Source: Clostridium kluyveri (GTDB taxonomy: Bacteria > Bacillota > Clostridia > Clostridiales > Clostridiaceae). From it: a stretch of 64,000 bases of DNA. Made by a program: the position numbers and the translations under genes. Below, one piece after another: positions 1 through 10,300 of this stretch. Below the pieces are notes generated by a model. The model had not been told where the DNA came from. It saw only the letters and a list, made by a program, of their open reading frames with translations, and made no database searches. How positions within the stretch are numbered: position 1 is the first letter of the stretch; every line of letters begins with the position of its first letter. Where the stretch lies: the NCBI RefSeq assembly GCF_001902295.1, contig NZ_CP018335.1, positions 4,340,001 to 4,404,000 on the forward strand. Direction: 5' to 3'.

Positions 1-1814
1 TTGCCACTGTCATTTAAAGAATTGTACAATGCATTAAACTTTTCTATGAACTTGTCCATATTAATATCTTTAGGAATTTCCACCTTATGATTTCTCAGCT
101 GATTCCTGATCCTGCCAAGCATTAATATATAGTTATTGCTTTTATATAATAAATCCTTAAGTGTTTCCCTTGTTATATTGCTGCTGTAATAATTATACAT
201 CATGTTTCCCCACATGCCCTCTTCAAAATATGAAATTCTATTTTTGCACTCCTCAATTAATTTTAATAGTTTATCGTAATCACATCTATCATTATAAGGT
301 ATATGCCATCCTTCTACTGTTTCAACGCATTTTTCATATTCCATAGTCAATTGCTTATATTCTTCTACTTTTTCACAAAACTCCTCCTCATCAGGTAGTC
401 TGGTTACTATATTCTTTATACTATCGAAACGACATTTTTCAGTCTTATCCAATTCTCTTAACAAATAGATTAATAGTTCAAACTCTTTTTCTGAAATAGG
501 TATATTTTCATTAATATCCACTTTGTCATCTATCCAACTATACTTGTCCTTATTATCTTTTACCCATTTTGCCATATACATAGTATTATAATTTTTTCCC
601 TTATAATTCACACTATAGTTTTCTAACTTCTCTACCTGTTTAAGCTTTTCGTACAAAATCTGCTGATTTTTTCTACAATGGTTCAACTTTCTTTCTAGTA
701 GTTTGATATTATCATACATCACTTCAGGATCCTCTGATAAATTATCTGCTATTTTCCTTACAGACTCATTGAGATCATTTAAAGAGTTAGCATCATTACC
801 CAATATGCTTATACATAATGGCTTTATTTCATCCGGTATTTTCTCTGTTAATACCTTAAGCGCTCTGCTTGTCTGACTTGTTACCAATACCCTTTTACCA
901 TAGGCAAGAAGATGACATATTAAATTTATTATAGTATGACTTTTACCAGTACCTGGAGGACCCTGCACAACTACCCCATAATTTTCAGATATACGTTTTA
1001 TTATTTCTTTTTGATCTGAGTTTGCCGGCAATGGAAAAAGTAAATCTTGTCCCACATTTCTCCATTGATTTATATCTTCTTCACTATAATCTATATCTTT
1101 CTCATCTACTAAAGCTTTAATAGTTTCAGGTATCTTATATCCACTATCTATTCCTCTTATTATATTATTAATTTCCACTTCCCATAATTTCATACTATTT
1201 TTTCTTGCTAAAATAACAGAAGTATCATAGATAACCGGAAATTCTTCAAAATTAATTTTTTTCCTTGAAAATTTATTTTTATTAACCACTCCCCTAGTAT
1301 CTATATTAGAAAGTAACTCTAAGAATATATCCTCGATCTCTATCATGTTCCTAAGATCTAAATTACTCTCGTTCACTTTATCCTCCAACTTAAAAATATT
1401 AGCTACATCACATTGTTTTAAATCTTCAAATAGAAAAGTTTCCAAAGCCGTTTTGCCAGAAGGAATTAGCATAAAGCTTCCTTTTACCTTGTTAAACTCT
1501 ATTTTCATCCTGGTTGTTAGAACTGGATAAATAATTTTATCGTTTTCCAGCTTCCATACTATTAATCCGTGCCCGAAAACTATCTCAAAATTCTCTCCAT
1601 TTTTTTCATTCTCTTGATATAAGTTAAAAAATTCTCTATATAGCTTATTATCCTTATTTACTTCTACCCAAGATTCACTGTTAGGTGTATGGCAAAATTC
1701 TTCTTCCCAGTATAACTTATCACAATCATAAATATTTTTTATGCATTTTTGATTCAGTTCCTTTAAATTTAACAAGTAATAAAATATCCTTTTTACCTTA
1801 TCCCTATAATTCAT
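1..1814 (-). CDS. Superfamily 1 helicase (COG1112-like), 5' part; continues past left edge
   Basis: About 604 N-terminal residues are visible and the frame runs open to base 1, so the helicase C-terminal half is missing. The ATG at 1814 is preceded by GGAGGGG. A Walker A motif GPPGTGKS lies near residue 285, followed by a segment around RVLVTSQTSRALKVL that fits motif Ia of the Dna2/Upf1-like AAA_11 class. The long N-terminal region before the ATPase matches nothing I can name. In this family such proteins often carry a C-terminal nuclease or PLD domain and some belong to phage defence, but neither can be checked here. The ATPase assignment is firm and the biological role is open. Confidence 0.75.
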   Translation of the reverse strand, partial: MNYRDKVKRIFYYLLNLKELNQKCIKNIYDCDKLYWEEEFCHTPNSESWVEVNKDNKLYREFFNLYQENEKNGENFEIVFGHGLIVWKLENDKIIYPVLTTRMKIEFNKVKGSFMLIPSGKTALETFLFEDLKQCDVANIFKLEDKVNESNLDLRNMIEIEDIFLELLSNIDTRGVVNKNKFSRKKINFEEFPVIYDTSVILARKNSMKLWEVEINNIIRGIDSGYKIPETIKALVDEKDIDYSEEDINQWRNVGQDLLFPLPANSDQKEIIKRISENYGVVVQGPPGTGKSHTIINLICHLLAYGKRVLVTSQTSRALKVLTEKIPDEIKPLCISILGNDANSLNDLNESVRKIADNLSEDPEVMYDNIKLLERKLNHCRKNQQILYEKLKQVEKLENYSVNYKGKNYNTMYMAKWVKDNKDKYSWIDDKVDINENIPISEKEFELLIYLLRELDKTEKCRFDSIKNIVTRLPDEEEFCEKVEEYKQLTMEYEKCVETVEGWHIPYNDRCDYDKLLKLIEECKNRISYFEEGMWGNMMYNYYSSNITRETLKDLLYKSNNYILMLGRIRNQLRNHKVEIPKDINMDKFIEKFNALYNSLNDSG

Positions 1815-1864
1815 AATTCCCCTCCTATAATGGCAACCAATAATTATATTTACTTTTATGTTAA

Positions 1865-1893
1865 ATTATACCATCAATTAGAAAAAATTTCAA
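1865..1893 (-). promoter_or_regulatory. Sigma-A-type promoter of the helicase gene
   Basis: On the minus strand TTGAAA (1893-1888) and TATAAT (1870-1865) are separated by 17 bases. The -10 ends about 50 bases before the helicase ATG. Confidence 0.6.
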
Positions 1894-2017
1894 AAATTTC
1901 GTTAAACAAAATTCAGATATCTGCGACAATATTTTTTTATAATGTCTAAATATAGAAAAAGAATTAGGATATTTATTAAATAGAACATAATGATTGGAAT
2001 TATTCATAAAAGTACTA

Positions 2018-2046
2018 TTGACCAAATCGGTTGATAATAATATACT
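2018..2046 (+). promoter_or_regulatory. Promoter of the tetR-rph operon
   Basis: TTGACC (2018-2023) and TATACT (2041-2046) are spaced by exactly 17 bases, upstream of the TetR gene. The -35 overlaps the left operator arm, so repressor binding should block RNA polymerase. Confidence 0.7.
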
Positions 2047-2070
2047 TATATCATTATCAACCGATTCGGT
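2021..2070. promoter_or_regulatory. Double TetR operator, 18-bp inverted arms
   Basis: The left arm ACCAAATCGGTTGATAAT (2021-2038) and the right arm (2053-2070) are reverse complements at 17 of 18 positions. Each arm contains its own small palindrome (ACCRAATCGGTT), so this is best read as two TetR-dimer sites. One covers the -35 and the other covers the start-site region. The placement implies autorepression of tetR and rph. Confidence 0.7.
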
Positions 2071-2095
2071 TTATAAATTTTGAGAGGTGACTTTT

Positions 2096-2710
2096 GTGAA
2101 AAAATTTTTAAATTTGCCTGTAAAAAAACAAAAGACAATTATAGATGCTGCACTTAAATCTTTTGCTGCCAATGGTTATAAGAAAACCTCCGTAAGCGAC
2201 ATTGCTGCTGCTGCGGAAATTTCAAAAGCAATGGTATTTCATTACTTCGGTACAAAGAAAGCCTTATATCTTTATTTAATTGAGCTGTGCGGAAATATTA
2301 TTATGAAGGAAGTTAATGAAAAATTTGATTATACCATTACTGATTTCTTTGACAGGATTAAAATTTCATCTAATATTGAAATTGCAATTATGAGAAAACA
2401 TAATGCAATTCCGGCCTTTTTAACAAGTATGTATTTTGAAAATGATGAGGAAGTAAAAGAAGACATAAGAGGCATCTTAGCGAAAGGAGAGGGTTTCAGA
2501 AACAAAATTGCTTTTGATGGTATGGACTGTTCAAGATTTAAAGAAGGTATTGATCCAGAGCTAGTTATGAAAATGCTTCTCTGGCTTACTGATGGGTACA
2601 TGAATCAAGTATCCAGTAAGACAGAGATCGATTATGAAGACTTTTTAAAAGAATTTGAGGAATGCATAGATTTACTTAGAAACAATTTTTATAAGGAGGA
2701 ATATATATGA
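2096..2710 (+). CDS. TetR/AcrR family repressor
   Basis: A roughly 204-residue regulator with an N-terminal TetR helix-turn-helix at about residues 10-55 (KQKTIIDAALKSFAANGYKK, then SVSDIAAAAEISKAMVFHYF) and a divergent all-helical ligand domain. The GTG at 2096 is preferred because AGAGG lies 8 bases upstream; an in-frame GTG at 2087 overlaps that Shine-Dalgarno. The stop overlaps the next start as ATGA, so the two genes are translationally coupled. The double operator just upstream makes this the likely autoregulated switch for the phosphotransferase. The inducer is unknown; a rifamycin-like antibiotic is an inference from the partner gene. Confidence 0.88.
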   Translation: MKKFLNLPVKKQKTIIDAALKSFAANGYKKTSVSDIAAAAEISKAMVFHYFGTKKALYLYLIELCGNIIMKEVNEKFDYTITDFFDRIKISSNIEIAIMRKHNAIPAFLTSMYFENDEEVKEDIRGILAKGEGFRNKIAFDGMDCSRFKEGIDPELVMKMLLWLTDGYMNQVSSKTEIDYEDFLKEFEECIDLLRNNFYKEEYI

Positions 2711-5331
2711 GTTTATATGTGTTAGGTTTTCAAGAGATTGATAAATCAAAACTTCCGGTAGTAGGAGGCAAAGGTGCCAACCTTGGGGAATTGTCCAAAA
2801 TTAAGGGAATAGCTGTTCCAGATGGTTTTTGCATAACTACTGAAGCATATAAAAGAATTGTTGACAACAATCCTGAATTTAATGTATTGATTGATAAATT
2901 ATCCCTTTTAAAGGTAGATGACAGGGGAAAAATCGGCCAGCTCTGCAAAAAAATCCGCGAGGTTATAGAAGATATGGACATTTCAAAGGATATTGTAGAA
3001 GAGGTATCACAATATATTTTAAAGCTTGGGAAAAAAAATGCCTATGCCGTGCGCTCAAGTGCCACAGCAGAGGATTTGCCCCTAGCTTCCTTTGCAGGTC
3101 AGCAAGATACCTATCTGAATATTATGGGAAAAAATAACATACTGAAGTATATCAAAAAGTGCTGGGCATCACTTTACACAGACAGAGCAGTAATTTATCG
3201 TATACAAAATGATTTTTACCACCGCAAAGTTTATCTATCTGTAGTAATACAGAAGATGGTTTTTCCACAGACTTCAGGAATAATGTTTACTGCAGATCCT
3301 GTCACCGCAAACAGAAAGGTTGTATCCATTGATGCAAGCTTTGGGCTTGGGGAAGCTCTTGTATCTGGTTTAGTAAATCCAGATATCTATAAAGTGCGGC
3401 AAGGCAGAATACTAGATAAAAAGATATCTGCCAAGAAATCGGCCATATATGCACTAGAGACAGGCGGCACAAAGGAGCAAGAGATTGAAGCTGCACAGCA
3501 AAATAATCAAGCACTTTCAGATGATCGGATTTTACAACTGGAGAGTATGGGTAGAAAGATTGAGGCATATTTTGAATGTCCACAAGATATAGAATGGTGC
3601 TTTTATGAAGATAAATTCTATATTGTTCAAAGTCGTCCTATCACTACATTATATCCTATACCTTCGGAAACTAAGGATGGGAAGAATCATGTATATATCT
3701 CATTTGGACACCGGCAGATGATGACCGAAGCCATGAGGCCGCTGGGAATGTCTCTTTTCCAGACTTTATTCAAACAGATGATCAGCGGCGTCATGAGTGA
3801 GATGGGTGGAAGACTTTATATAGATGTATCTCGTGAGATTTCTTCCCCCTTTGGCAGGATGACATTTATAAAAGGTCTTGATACGGTGGATGTTCTAATG
3901 AAGAGTGCTATTATTAATCTAACGAAACGAAAGAATTTCATGAAAACTCTGTATAAGGGAAAGACAGTCATGCCTCCAAAATCAATGTGGCTGAAATGGT
4001 TAAACCTTACCATAAAAGACTATAGGGCAAACGATCCAGCTATAGTGGAAAGATTAATGAATAATAATAAGGCTCTGATGCTGGAACTTGAGCAAAATAT
4101 TACTAAAGTTTCGGGAGATAAACTGTTTGATTTTATTCTAAAGAGTATGAAGCAAATAATGGATACTATTTTTGATAGCTATGGAGTGGTTTTTGCGGGA
4201 GCCTATGCCTCTTATTGGATAAACAAGAATATTCAAAAATGGCTGGGTAAAAAAAATGCAGCTGATATCCTTGCTCAATCTGTATCTAATAATGTTACAT
4301 CTGAAATGGGACTTGAGCTTTTGGATGTAGCGGATGTTGTCAGACAGTATCCAGAAGTGATTGAATATTTCCAGCAGCCGAAAGAAGCTACTTTTTTTAA
4401 AGATTTAAGAAAACTAGAAGGTGGCTTAGATGTTACTAATTCAATTAAAGCATATCTTAAGAAATATGGTATGCGTTGTTCAGCTGAAATTGATATAACA
4501 AGAACGAGATGGAATGAAAGACCAACCATACTTGTTCCTGCTATTCTAAGTAATATCAAAGCTTTTGGGCCAAATGCACATGGTATTAAGTTTGAACAGG
4601 GACTAAAGGACGCAAAGCAGAAGGAGCAGGAAATTCTAAGTAGCCTTGAGAAATTGCCTGGCGGAAAAAGAAAAGCCAAGAAGGCAAAAAAAGCAATCAG
4701 TGTTTTACGTAACTATGCCGGTTACCGTGAATTCAATAAATATGTCCTCATATGGTTTGATTGGATTATCAAACAGGCGTTAATGAAAGAAGCTGATATT
4801 TTAGTTTATAAGGGTATAATAGGTCATAAAGAGGATATATATTACCTGACTTTTGATGAACTTAGGGATATTGTTAAAACAAATAGGCTGGATTACAGTA
4901 TTATAACTAAGAGGAAAGAAGAATATGAAATCTTTAAAAAACTTACACCTCCTCGTGTGATAACATCTGAAGGAGAGATTATATCTGGTGAATATGATAC
5001 CAGCAGCATACCTCATGGAGCATTAGCAGGGGTACCCGTTTCTTCAGGCGTTGTGGAGGGGCGTGCAAGGGTTGTTTTAAAAATGGAGGATGCCAATATA
5101 GAGGAAGGAGATATTTTAGTCACAACATTTACTGATCCTAGTTGGACTCCGCTATTTGTATCGATTAAGGGCCTGGTTACCGAAGTAGGCGGGATGATGA
5201 CCCATGGGGCTGTTGTTGCAAGAGAATATGGCCTACCTGCAGTGGTGAGCGTTGAGAATGCTACAAAATTGATTAAAGACGGACAGAGAATAAGAATAAA
5301 TGGAAAAGAAGGGTATGTAGAAATTCTGTGA
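2707..5331 (+). CDS. rph: Rifamycin-inactivating phosphotransferase (Rph) family, PEP-synthase-like
   Basis: 874 residues, close to the roughly 867 of known Rph proteins. Order: N-terminal ATP-grasp domain (about 1-320, with VGGKGANLGEL and AVRSSATAEDLP), a central domain that in Rph binds the antibiotic (about 325-755, starting near YISFGHRQMMTEAMRPLG), and a C-terminal swivelling phosphohistidine domain with the catalytic His in MMTHGAVVAREYGLPAV (His833). Rph uses ATP to phosphorylate rifamycins, releasing AMP and phosphate. The spacing of His to C-terminus matches Rph rather than true PEP synthase, which has a TIM-barrel domain after the His. Substrate is inferred from family resemblance. 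A strong AAGGAGG precedes the ATG, and coding overlaps tetR by 4 bases. Confidence 0.82.
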   Translation: MSLYVLGFQEIDKSKLPVVGGKGANLGELSKIKGIAVPDGFCITTEAYKRIVDNNPEFNVLIDKLSLLKVDDRGKIGQLCKKIREVIEDMDISKDIVEEVSQYILKLGKKNAYAVRSSATAEDLPLASFAGQQDTYLNIMGKNNILKYIKKCWASLYTDRAVIYRIQNDFYHRKVYLSVVIQKMVFPQTSGIMFTADPVTANRKVVSIDASFGLGEALVSGLVNPDIYKVRQGRILDKKISAKKSAIYALETGGTKEQEIEAAQQNNQALSDDRILQLESMGRKIEAYFECPQDIEWCFYEDKFYIVQSRPITTLYPIPSETKDGKNHVYISFGHRQMMTEAMRPLGMSLFQTLFKQMISGVMSEMGGRLYIDVSREISSPFGRMTFIKGLDTVDVLMKSAIINLTKRKNFMKTLYKGKTVMPPKSMWLKWLNLTIKDYRANDPAIVERLMNNNKALMLELEQNITKVSGDKLFDFILKSMKQIMDTIFDSYGVVFAGAYASYWINKNIQKWLGKKNAADILAQSVSNNVTSEMGLELLDVADVVRQYPEVIEYFQQPKEATFFKDLRKLEGGLDVTNSIKAYLKKYGMRCSAEIDITRTRWNERPTILVPAILSNIKAFGPNAHGIKFEQGLKDAKQKEQEILSSLEKLPGGKRKAKKAKKAISVLRNYAGYREFNKYVLIWFDWIIKQALMKEADILVYKGIIGHKEDIYYLTFDELRDIVKTNRLDYSIITKRKEEYEIFKKLTPPRVITSEGEIISGEYDTSSIPHGALAGVPVSSGVVEGRARVVLKMEDANIEEGDILVTTFTDPSWTPLFVSIKGLVTEVGGMMTHGAVVAREYGLPAVVSVENATKLIKDGQRIRINGKEGYVEIL

Positions 5332-5423
5332 TAAACAAGTTAAAATATACAATTCTAAGGAAGAACAGCCTTATGAAAAGAGTTAAAAAAACTTTGAATA
5401 CGAATTTCATGCCTTATTCATAT

Positions 5424-5485
5424 GTTACTTTGAAAAACCAGCAAATTAATTGCTGGTCTTTCAAAGTAACATTAATATTTTTTAA
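5424..5485 (+). terminator. Terminator between rph and dedA
   Basis: A nested stem-loop pairs 5424-5433 (GTTACTTTGA) with 5461-5470 and 5439-5445 with 5450-5456, followed by a T-rich stretch. It lies in the gap of convergent genes and may serve both. Confidence 0.6.
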
Positions 5486-5508
5486 TCAAATGATATTTAT
5501 ATACGTGC

Positions 5509-6117
5509 CTATGAATTTTCTGTCTGTACCTTTTTAGATATCAACTTATAAAGAATAAATGCAATTATTAAAATCACTAAAGCTATATCTGCAAAATGGA
5601 ACCATTCACGTATAATCGTCCAATTTTCTCCCATTTTATAACCAGCATATCCTAAAAGTACACTCCATATAGCGGATCCTAATAAAGTATATATGGTAAA
5701 TTTTTTAACATCCATTTTACTTATACCTGCCGGAAGAGAAATAAATGTCCTAATTATAGGTAAGAGCCTAGAATAAAATACTATTTTTTCTCCATATTTA
5801 TTAAAATAATAATCACTTTTTTCAATATGGGACTTAGATAATCTAAGCTTATCAGCATATTTTTCAACTAAGGGTCTTCCACCTATTTTACCAATATAAT
5901 ATGCCCCTATAGAACCTGCTGTTCCTCCGAGCGTTCCAAAGATTATAACAAGAGTTAGATTTAATCTTCCTGTAAAGCTTAAATATCCTCCAAAAGGTAA
6001 TATAGCTTCACTTGGGATAGGTATGCAAGCACTCTCCAAGGCCATAGCTATGAATGTGCCTGCATAACCTGTTTTGTCCAGGACAAAAATAACTACATCA
6101 ATTATTCTTTCTATCAT
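5509..6117 (-). CDS. DedA family membrane protein
   Basis: About 202 residues with hydrophobic segments typical of the DedA/SNARE-associated family and the signature ESACIPIPSEAILPFGGYL near the N-terminus. DedA proteins are multi-span membrane proteins; some members act as flippases for undecaprenyl phosphate or phosphatidylethanolamine. The substrate of this member cannot be read from sequence. The ATG at 6117 is chosen because AAAGGA lies 7 bases upstream; GTG 6135 and ATG 6120 are in-frame alternatives. It stands alone, convergent with rph and upstream of the ccpA 3' end by about 140 bases. Confidence 0.85.
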   Translation of the reverse strand: MIERIIDVVIFVLDKTGYAGTFIAMALESACIPIPSEAILPFGGYLSFTGRLNLTLVIIFGTLGGTAGSIGAYYIGKIGGRPLVEKYADKLRLSKSHIEKSDYYFNKYGEKIVFYSRLLPIIRTFISLPAGISKMDVKKFTIYTLLGSAIWSVLLGYAGYKMGENWTIIREWFHFADIALVILIIAFILYKLISKKVQTENS

Positions 6118-6255
6118 CATACGTTCCTTTCCCACGAAAAATATGTATTTTATTTATACTCTATTATATATTATATCCCGGAATTTTTGTATTAATTTTC
6201 TATAAACAGTGTTAATAATGAGTTTATCAAAGCCAACTACACTTAATTTTGCATA

Positions 6256-7254
6256 TTATTTTTTACAAGAGTCTCTTTCAATTAGCTGATGAGGTAATAC
6301 ATAATTTGTATTATCCATTTTCTGATTGTTTATTAATTTTATAAGCATTCTCATACCCACAGAACCCATATCATAAATAGGTTGGGCTACAGTAGTCAAT
6401 TTAGGATAAAATATAGATGCTGAATATATATTGTCAAATCCCATGACATCTACATCTTCCGGCACTTTAATGCCCCTATCTCTTAGCGCATTTATGGCTC
6501 CCATGGCAATTTCATCACTACTGCAAAATATGGCATCTACATCTACCTTATCTAATATTTTATTTATACCCTCATACCCATCTTTTGCTTTTAGGTTACT
6601 AAAGTAAGTTCTGTTCTTATCAACTTGTAAATTATTCTCCTCAAGGGCTTTCTTATATCCTTTATACCTTACTGCACTTGCATTAGCCATGTTTCCACTG
6701 GCACCTATATAGGCTATTTTTTGGTTCCCCTTATTTATTAAATAAGTCACTCCATCATATGCCGCCTTTTCATTATCAATAGTTACACTAGGAATATCCT
6801 CTTTGTCATTTGTGGTTTCTACTAATACCATTGGAATCTGAAGTTGTTTTATAAGATTTAGCATATCTTCTTCCAAAGAATTACTCATATATAAAACTCC
6901 ATCGGACATTTTTTCTTTTAAAACTTTTAAATATTCCGTTTCCTTTTCTATATCCAAATCAGTATTACACAGCATTATATTATAATCATATATATTTGCT
7001 ACATCCTCAGCTCCTCTTACAATCTCAGGATAAAATTGATTGGATATATCAGGAATTATTATTCCTATAGTTCTCGTCTTTTGGGTTTTAAGACTTCTCG
7101 CTACTATGTTAGGTCTATATCCTAGTTTTTTAATAGCTGCTAAAACCTTCTTTTTAGTTTCCTCATTCACAACATCTACATCATTGAGTACTCTGGAAAC
7201 TGTAGCTATAGAAACCCCTGCCTCCTTAGCAACGTCTTTAATTGATGTGGCCAT
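6256..7254 (-). CDS. ccpA: Catabolite control protein A (LacI family)
   Basis: 332 residues, the usual CcpA length. The N-terminal helix-turn-helix (IKDVAKEAGVSIATVSRVLN) and hinge helix (about residues 48-58) are followed by the periplasmic-binding-protein fold (from TRTIGIIIPDISNQFYPEI). CcpA with HPr(Ser-P) binds cre sites for carbon catabolite control. The hinge sequence and its position next to ileS resemble clostridial CcpA as I remember it, though a paralogous LacI regulator cannot be fully excluded. It has its own promoter in the gap after ileS and a TAGGTGAT Shine-Dalgarno. Confidence 0.85.
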   Translation of the reverse strand: MATSIKDVAKEAGVSIATVSRVLNDVDVVNEETKKKVLAAIKKLGYRPNIVARSLKTQKTRTIGIIIPDISNQFYPEIVRGAEDVANIYDYNIMLCNTDLDIEKETEYLKVLKEKMSDGVLYMSNSLEEDMLNLIKQLQIPMVLVETTNDKEDIPSVTIDNEKAAYDGVTYLINKGNQKIAYIGASGNMANASAVRYKGYKKALEENNLQVDKNRTYFSNLKAKDGYEGINKILDKVDVDAIFCSSDEIAMGAINALRDRGIKVPEDVDVMGFDNIYSASIFYPKLTTVAQPIYDMGSVGMRMLIKLINNQKMDNTNYVLPHQLIERDSCKK

Positions 7255-7282
7255 TTTATCACCTACCGATTTGTTTTTTATA

Positions 7283-7311
7283 ATTATACTTACAAAATTA
7301 CTTTATTACAA
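7283..7311 (-). promoter_or_regulatory. ccpA promoter
   Basis: Minus-strand TTGTAA (7311-7306) and TATAAT (7288-7283) lie 17 bases apart between the ileS stop and the ccpA start. ccpA can therefore be transcribed independently of the T-box-controlled ileS. Confidence 0.6.
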
Positions 7312-7320
7312 GGTAATTTA

Positions 7321-10300
7321 TTATTTTAATACCTCTGCTGCAATATTAAATTTTTCTCCATTAATATTACAACCACTATATTCCCTATTTTCATTATAAA
7401 CAACTTCTACTGCAAGAGTTTCTTTTTTAATTTGAGCTTCAAATTTTTTAACTACTTCTTCAAGTTTTTCATTATCTGAAACATATAACTTTATTTTATC
7501 CGCAACTTCAAATCCACTTTCTTTTCTCATATTTTGTATTTTACTTAATATTTCCCTTAGATTTCCTTCTTCTTTAAGTTCTTCTGTAATTGTAGTTTCT
7601 AGAACTATTCCTGTACTCCCTTCTCCAGCAAAAGCAAAACCTTCTAATCCTTCCATGGTAATAAGTAAATTTTCTGAATTCAACTCTATTTCAGTTTCAT
7701 CTATTTTTATTTTTACCACTTCATTATTATTTATTTTACCCGCTAAATCCATTTGATTCATAGAAGATATACTTTGTTTTATTTTAGGTATCATCCTTCC
7801 ATATTTTTTTCCGAGTACAGGAAGATTAGGTTTTATATTAAAATTAACGTATTTTGATAAATCTGCATTAAAAACTATATTTTTAATATTTAACTCACTT
7901 TTTATTATATCATCATAGTATTCAGGAAGTGTTTTTACACTTATGAGCATTTCAGATAGAGGCTGCCTGTTTTTTATATTAGCCGCATTTCTAGCACTTC
8001 TTCCTAATTTCACTATTTTATAACACTCTTCCATATTTTTTTCTAAATCACTATCTACTAGATTTGAATCATACTCCGGCCATTTACACAAATGTATACT
8101 TTCCGGTACATCCTTGTTTAAGCTTAAAACGAGATTTTGATAAATTTCTTCCGTCATAAATGGTACAAAAGGTGCTGCAATTAAGCATAATTTATTCAAT
8201 ACATTATATAAAGTTACATAAGCTCCTATTTTATCTTCTACCAATTCTTCATTCCAAAATCTAGTTCTATTTCTTCTTACATACCAATTTGAAAGTTCAT
8301 CCACAAAATTTCCGATACTTTCTGCAGCCTGTGTAATTCTATAGTTATCCAAGTTCCCCTCTGTGGTTTTTATTAGTGAATTCAACCTTGAAATAACCCA
8401 TTTATCCATTACATTTTCACTTACAAAATGTGAATATTCCAAAGGATTGAATTTATCTAAATCTGCATAGAGCACATAAAAGGAATATACATTCCAAAGT
8501 GTACCTAAAAACTTTCTCTGACTATCTTGAACTGCTTCTTCATAGAATCTAGATGGAAGCCATGGCGCACTTTCTGTATAAAAATACCACCTAACAGCAT
8601 CTGCTCCTTCATTCTCTAGTACCACTTCAGGACCCAATACATTTCCCTTGTGCTTTGACATCTTAAGGCCATGTTTATCCAATACGTGTCCTAAGACCAG
8701 ACAATTTTCAAAGGAACTTTTATCAAATAACACTGTAGATATGGCCATAAGGGTATAAAACCATCCTCTGGTCTGATCTACAGCTTCAGATATAAACTGA
8801 GCTGGAAAATTCTTTTCAAAAAGCTCCCTATTTTCAAATGGATAATGATGTTGTGCAAAAGGCATAGAACCTGAATCAAACCAACAATCAATTACTTCTG
8901 GTACCCTTTCCATTTCTTTGTGGCATTTATCACATTTCAATTTAACTTCATCTATATATGGTTTATGAAGTTCTATATCATCTGGTACATCAATTCCCTT
9001 TTCCTTTAATTCTTCAATACTTCCTATACATTCCCTATGGCCGCACTCACACTCCCATATAGGCAGTGGTGTGCCCCAGTATCTTTCTCTGCTGAGTCCC
9101 CAGTCTATTACCCCTTCAACAAACTTCCCAAATCTTCCCGTTCTTATATTGTCAGGATACCAGTTTGTATCATTCGTATTTTTAATAAGCTTATCCCTCA
9201 TAGCTGACATTCTAATGAACCAGGTATCTCTTGGATAATATAGAAGCGTAGTATCACATCTCCAGCAAAATGGATAAGAGTGAGTAAATTTCTCTGCCTT
9301 ATACAATATGTCCTTCTCTTTTAAGTATGCTATTATTTTAGGGTCTGCATCTTTTACAAAGAGTCCCTTCCATGGGGTAACTTCATCTTTAAATTTCCCT
9401 TGTGTAGTTACAGAATTTATCATAGGTATATTGTGCTTTATGCATGTAATACTATCATCTTCACCAAATGCCGGTGCAGTATGTACAATTCCAGTACCAT
9501 CTGTCAAGGTTACATAATCACCATGAACAACATAATGGGCTTTCCCCTCAAAAGGTGTAAAATTAAACATAGGTTCATACTCTACTCCCAGCATTTCTTC
9601 ACCTTTAAATTTCTTTACAATTTCATATTCCCCTTCTAACTTTTCAAGAAGTCCTTCTGCTAATATCAAGTGCTCTCCATTATTGATTACTTCTACATAA
9701 TCATAACTTTTATTTATTGTCAAAGCCATATTATTAGGTAATGTCCATGGGGTTGTAGTCCATGCAAGAATATATTTGTCTTCATTCTTAATTTTAAATT
9801 TAACATATACAGATATTTCTTTTACATCCTTATACCCTTGTGAAACTTCATGTGAGGAAAGGGCAGTGCCGCATCTAGGACAATAAGGTACTATTTTATG
9901 CCCCTTATACAAAAGATTTTTATCCCATATTTGTTTCAAGGCCCACCATTCAGATTCTATATAATGGTTGTCATAAGTTACATAAGGGTCATCCATATCT
10001 ACCCAGAAACCTATTCTGTCAGACATCTTTCTCCATTGACTTACATAAGTAAAAACACTATCTTTGCACTTTTTTATAAAATCCTCTACTCCGTATTTTT
10101 CAATTTGAGGTTTTCCTGAGATTCCAAGGCTTTTTTCAACTTCTAGCTCAACAGGAAGACCGTGTGTATCCCACCCTGCTTTTCTTAAAACCCTATATCC
10201 TTTCATAACTTTATATCTAGGTATAAGATCTTTTATAACTCTGGTTAAAACGTGTCCTATGTGAGGTTTCCCGTTGGCAGTTGGAGGTCCGTCATAAAAA

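Noticed and set aside
5328..5537. 69-codon frame after rph
   Set aside because: It crosses the terminator hairpin, lacks a Shine-Dalgarno and has no recognisable domain.
7040..7399. 119-codon frame on the + strand
   Set aside because: Antisense to the ccpA start and ileS end, no Shine-Dalgarno.
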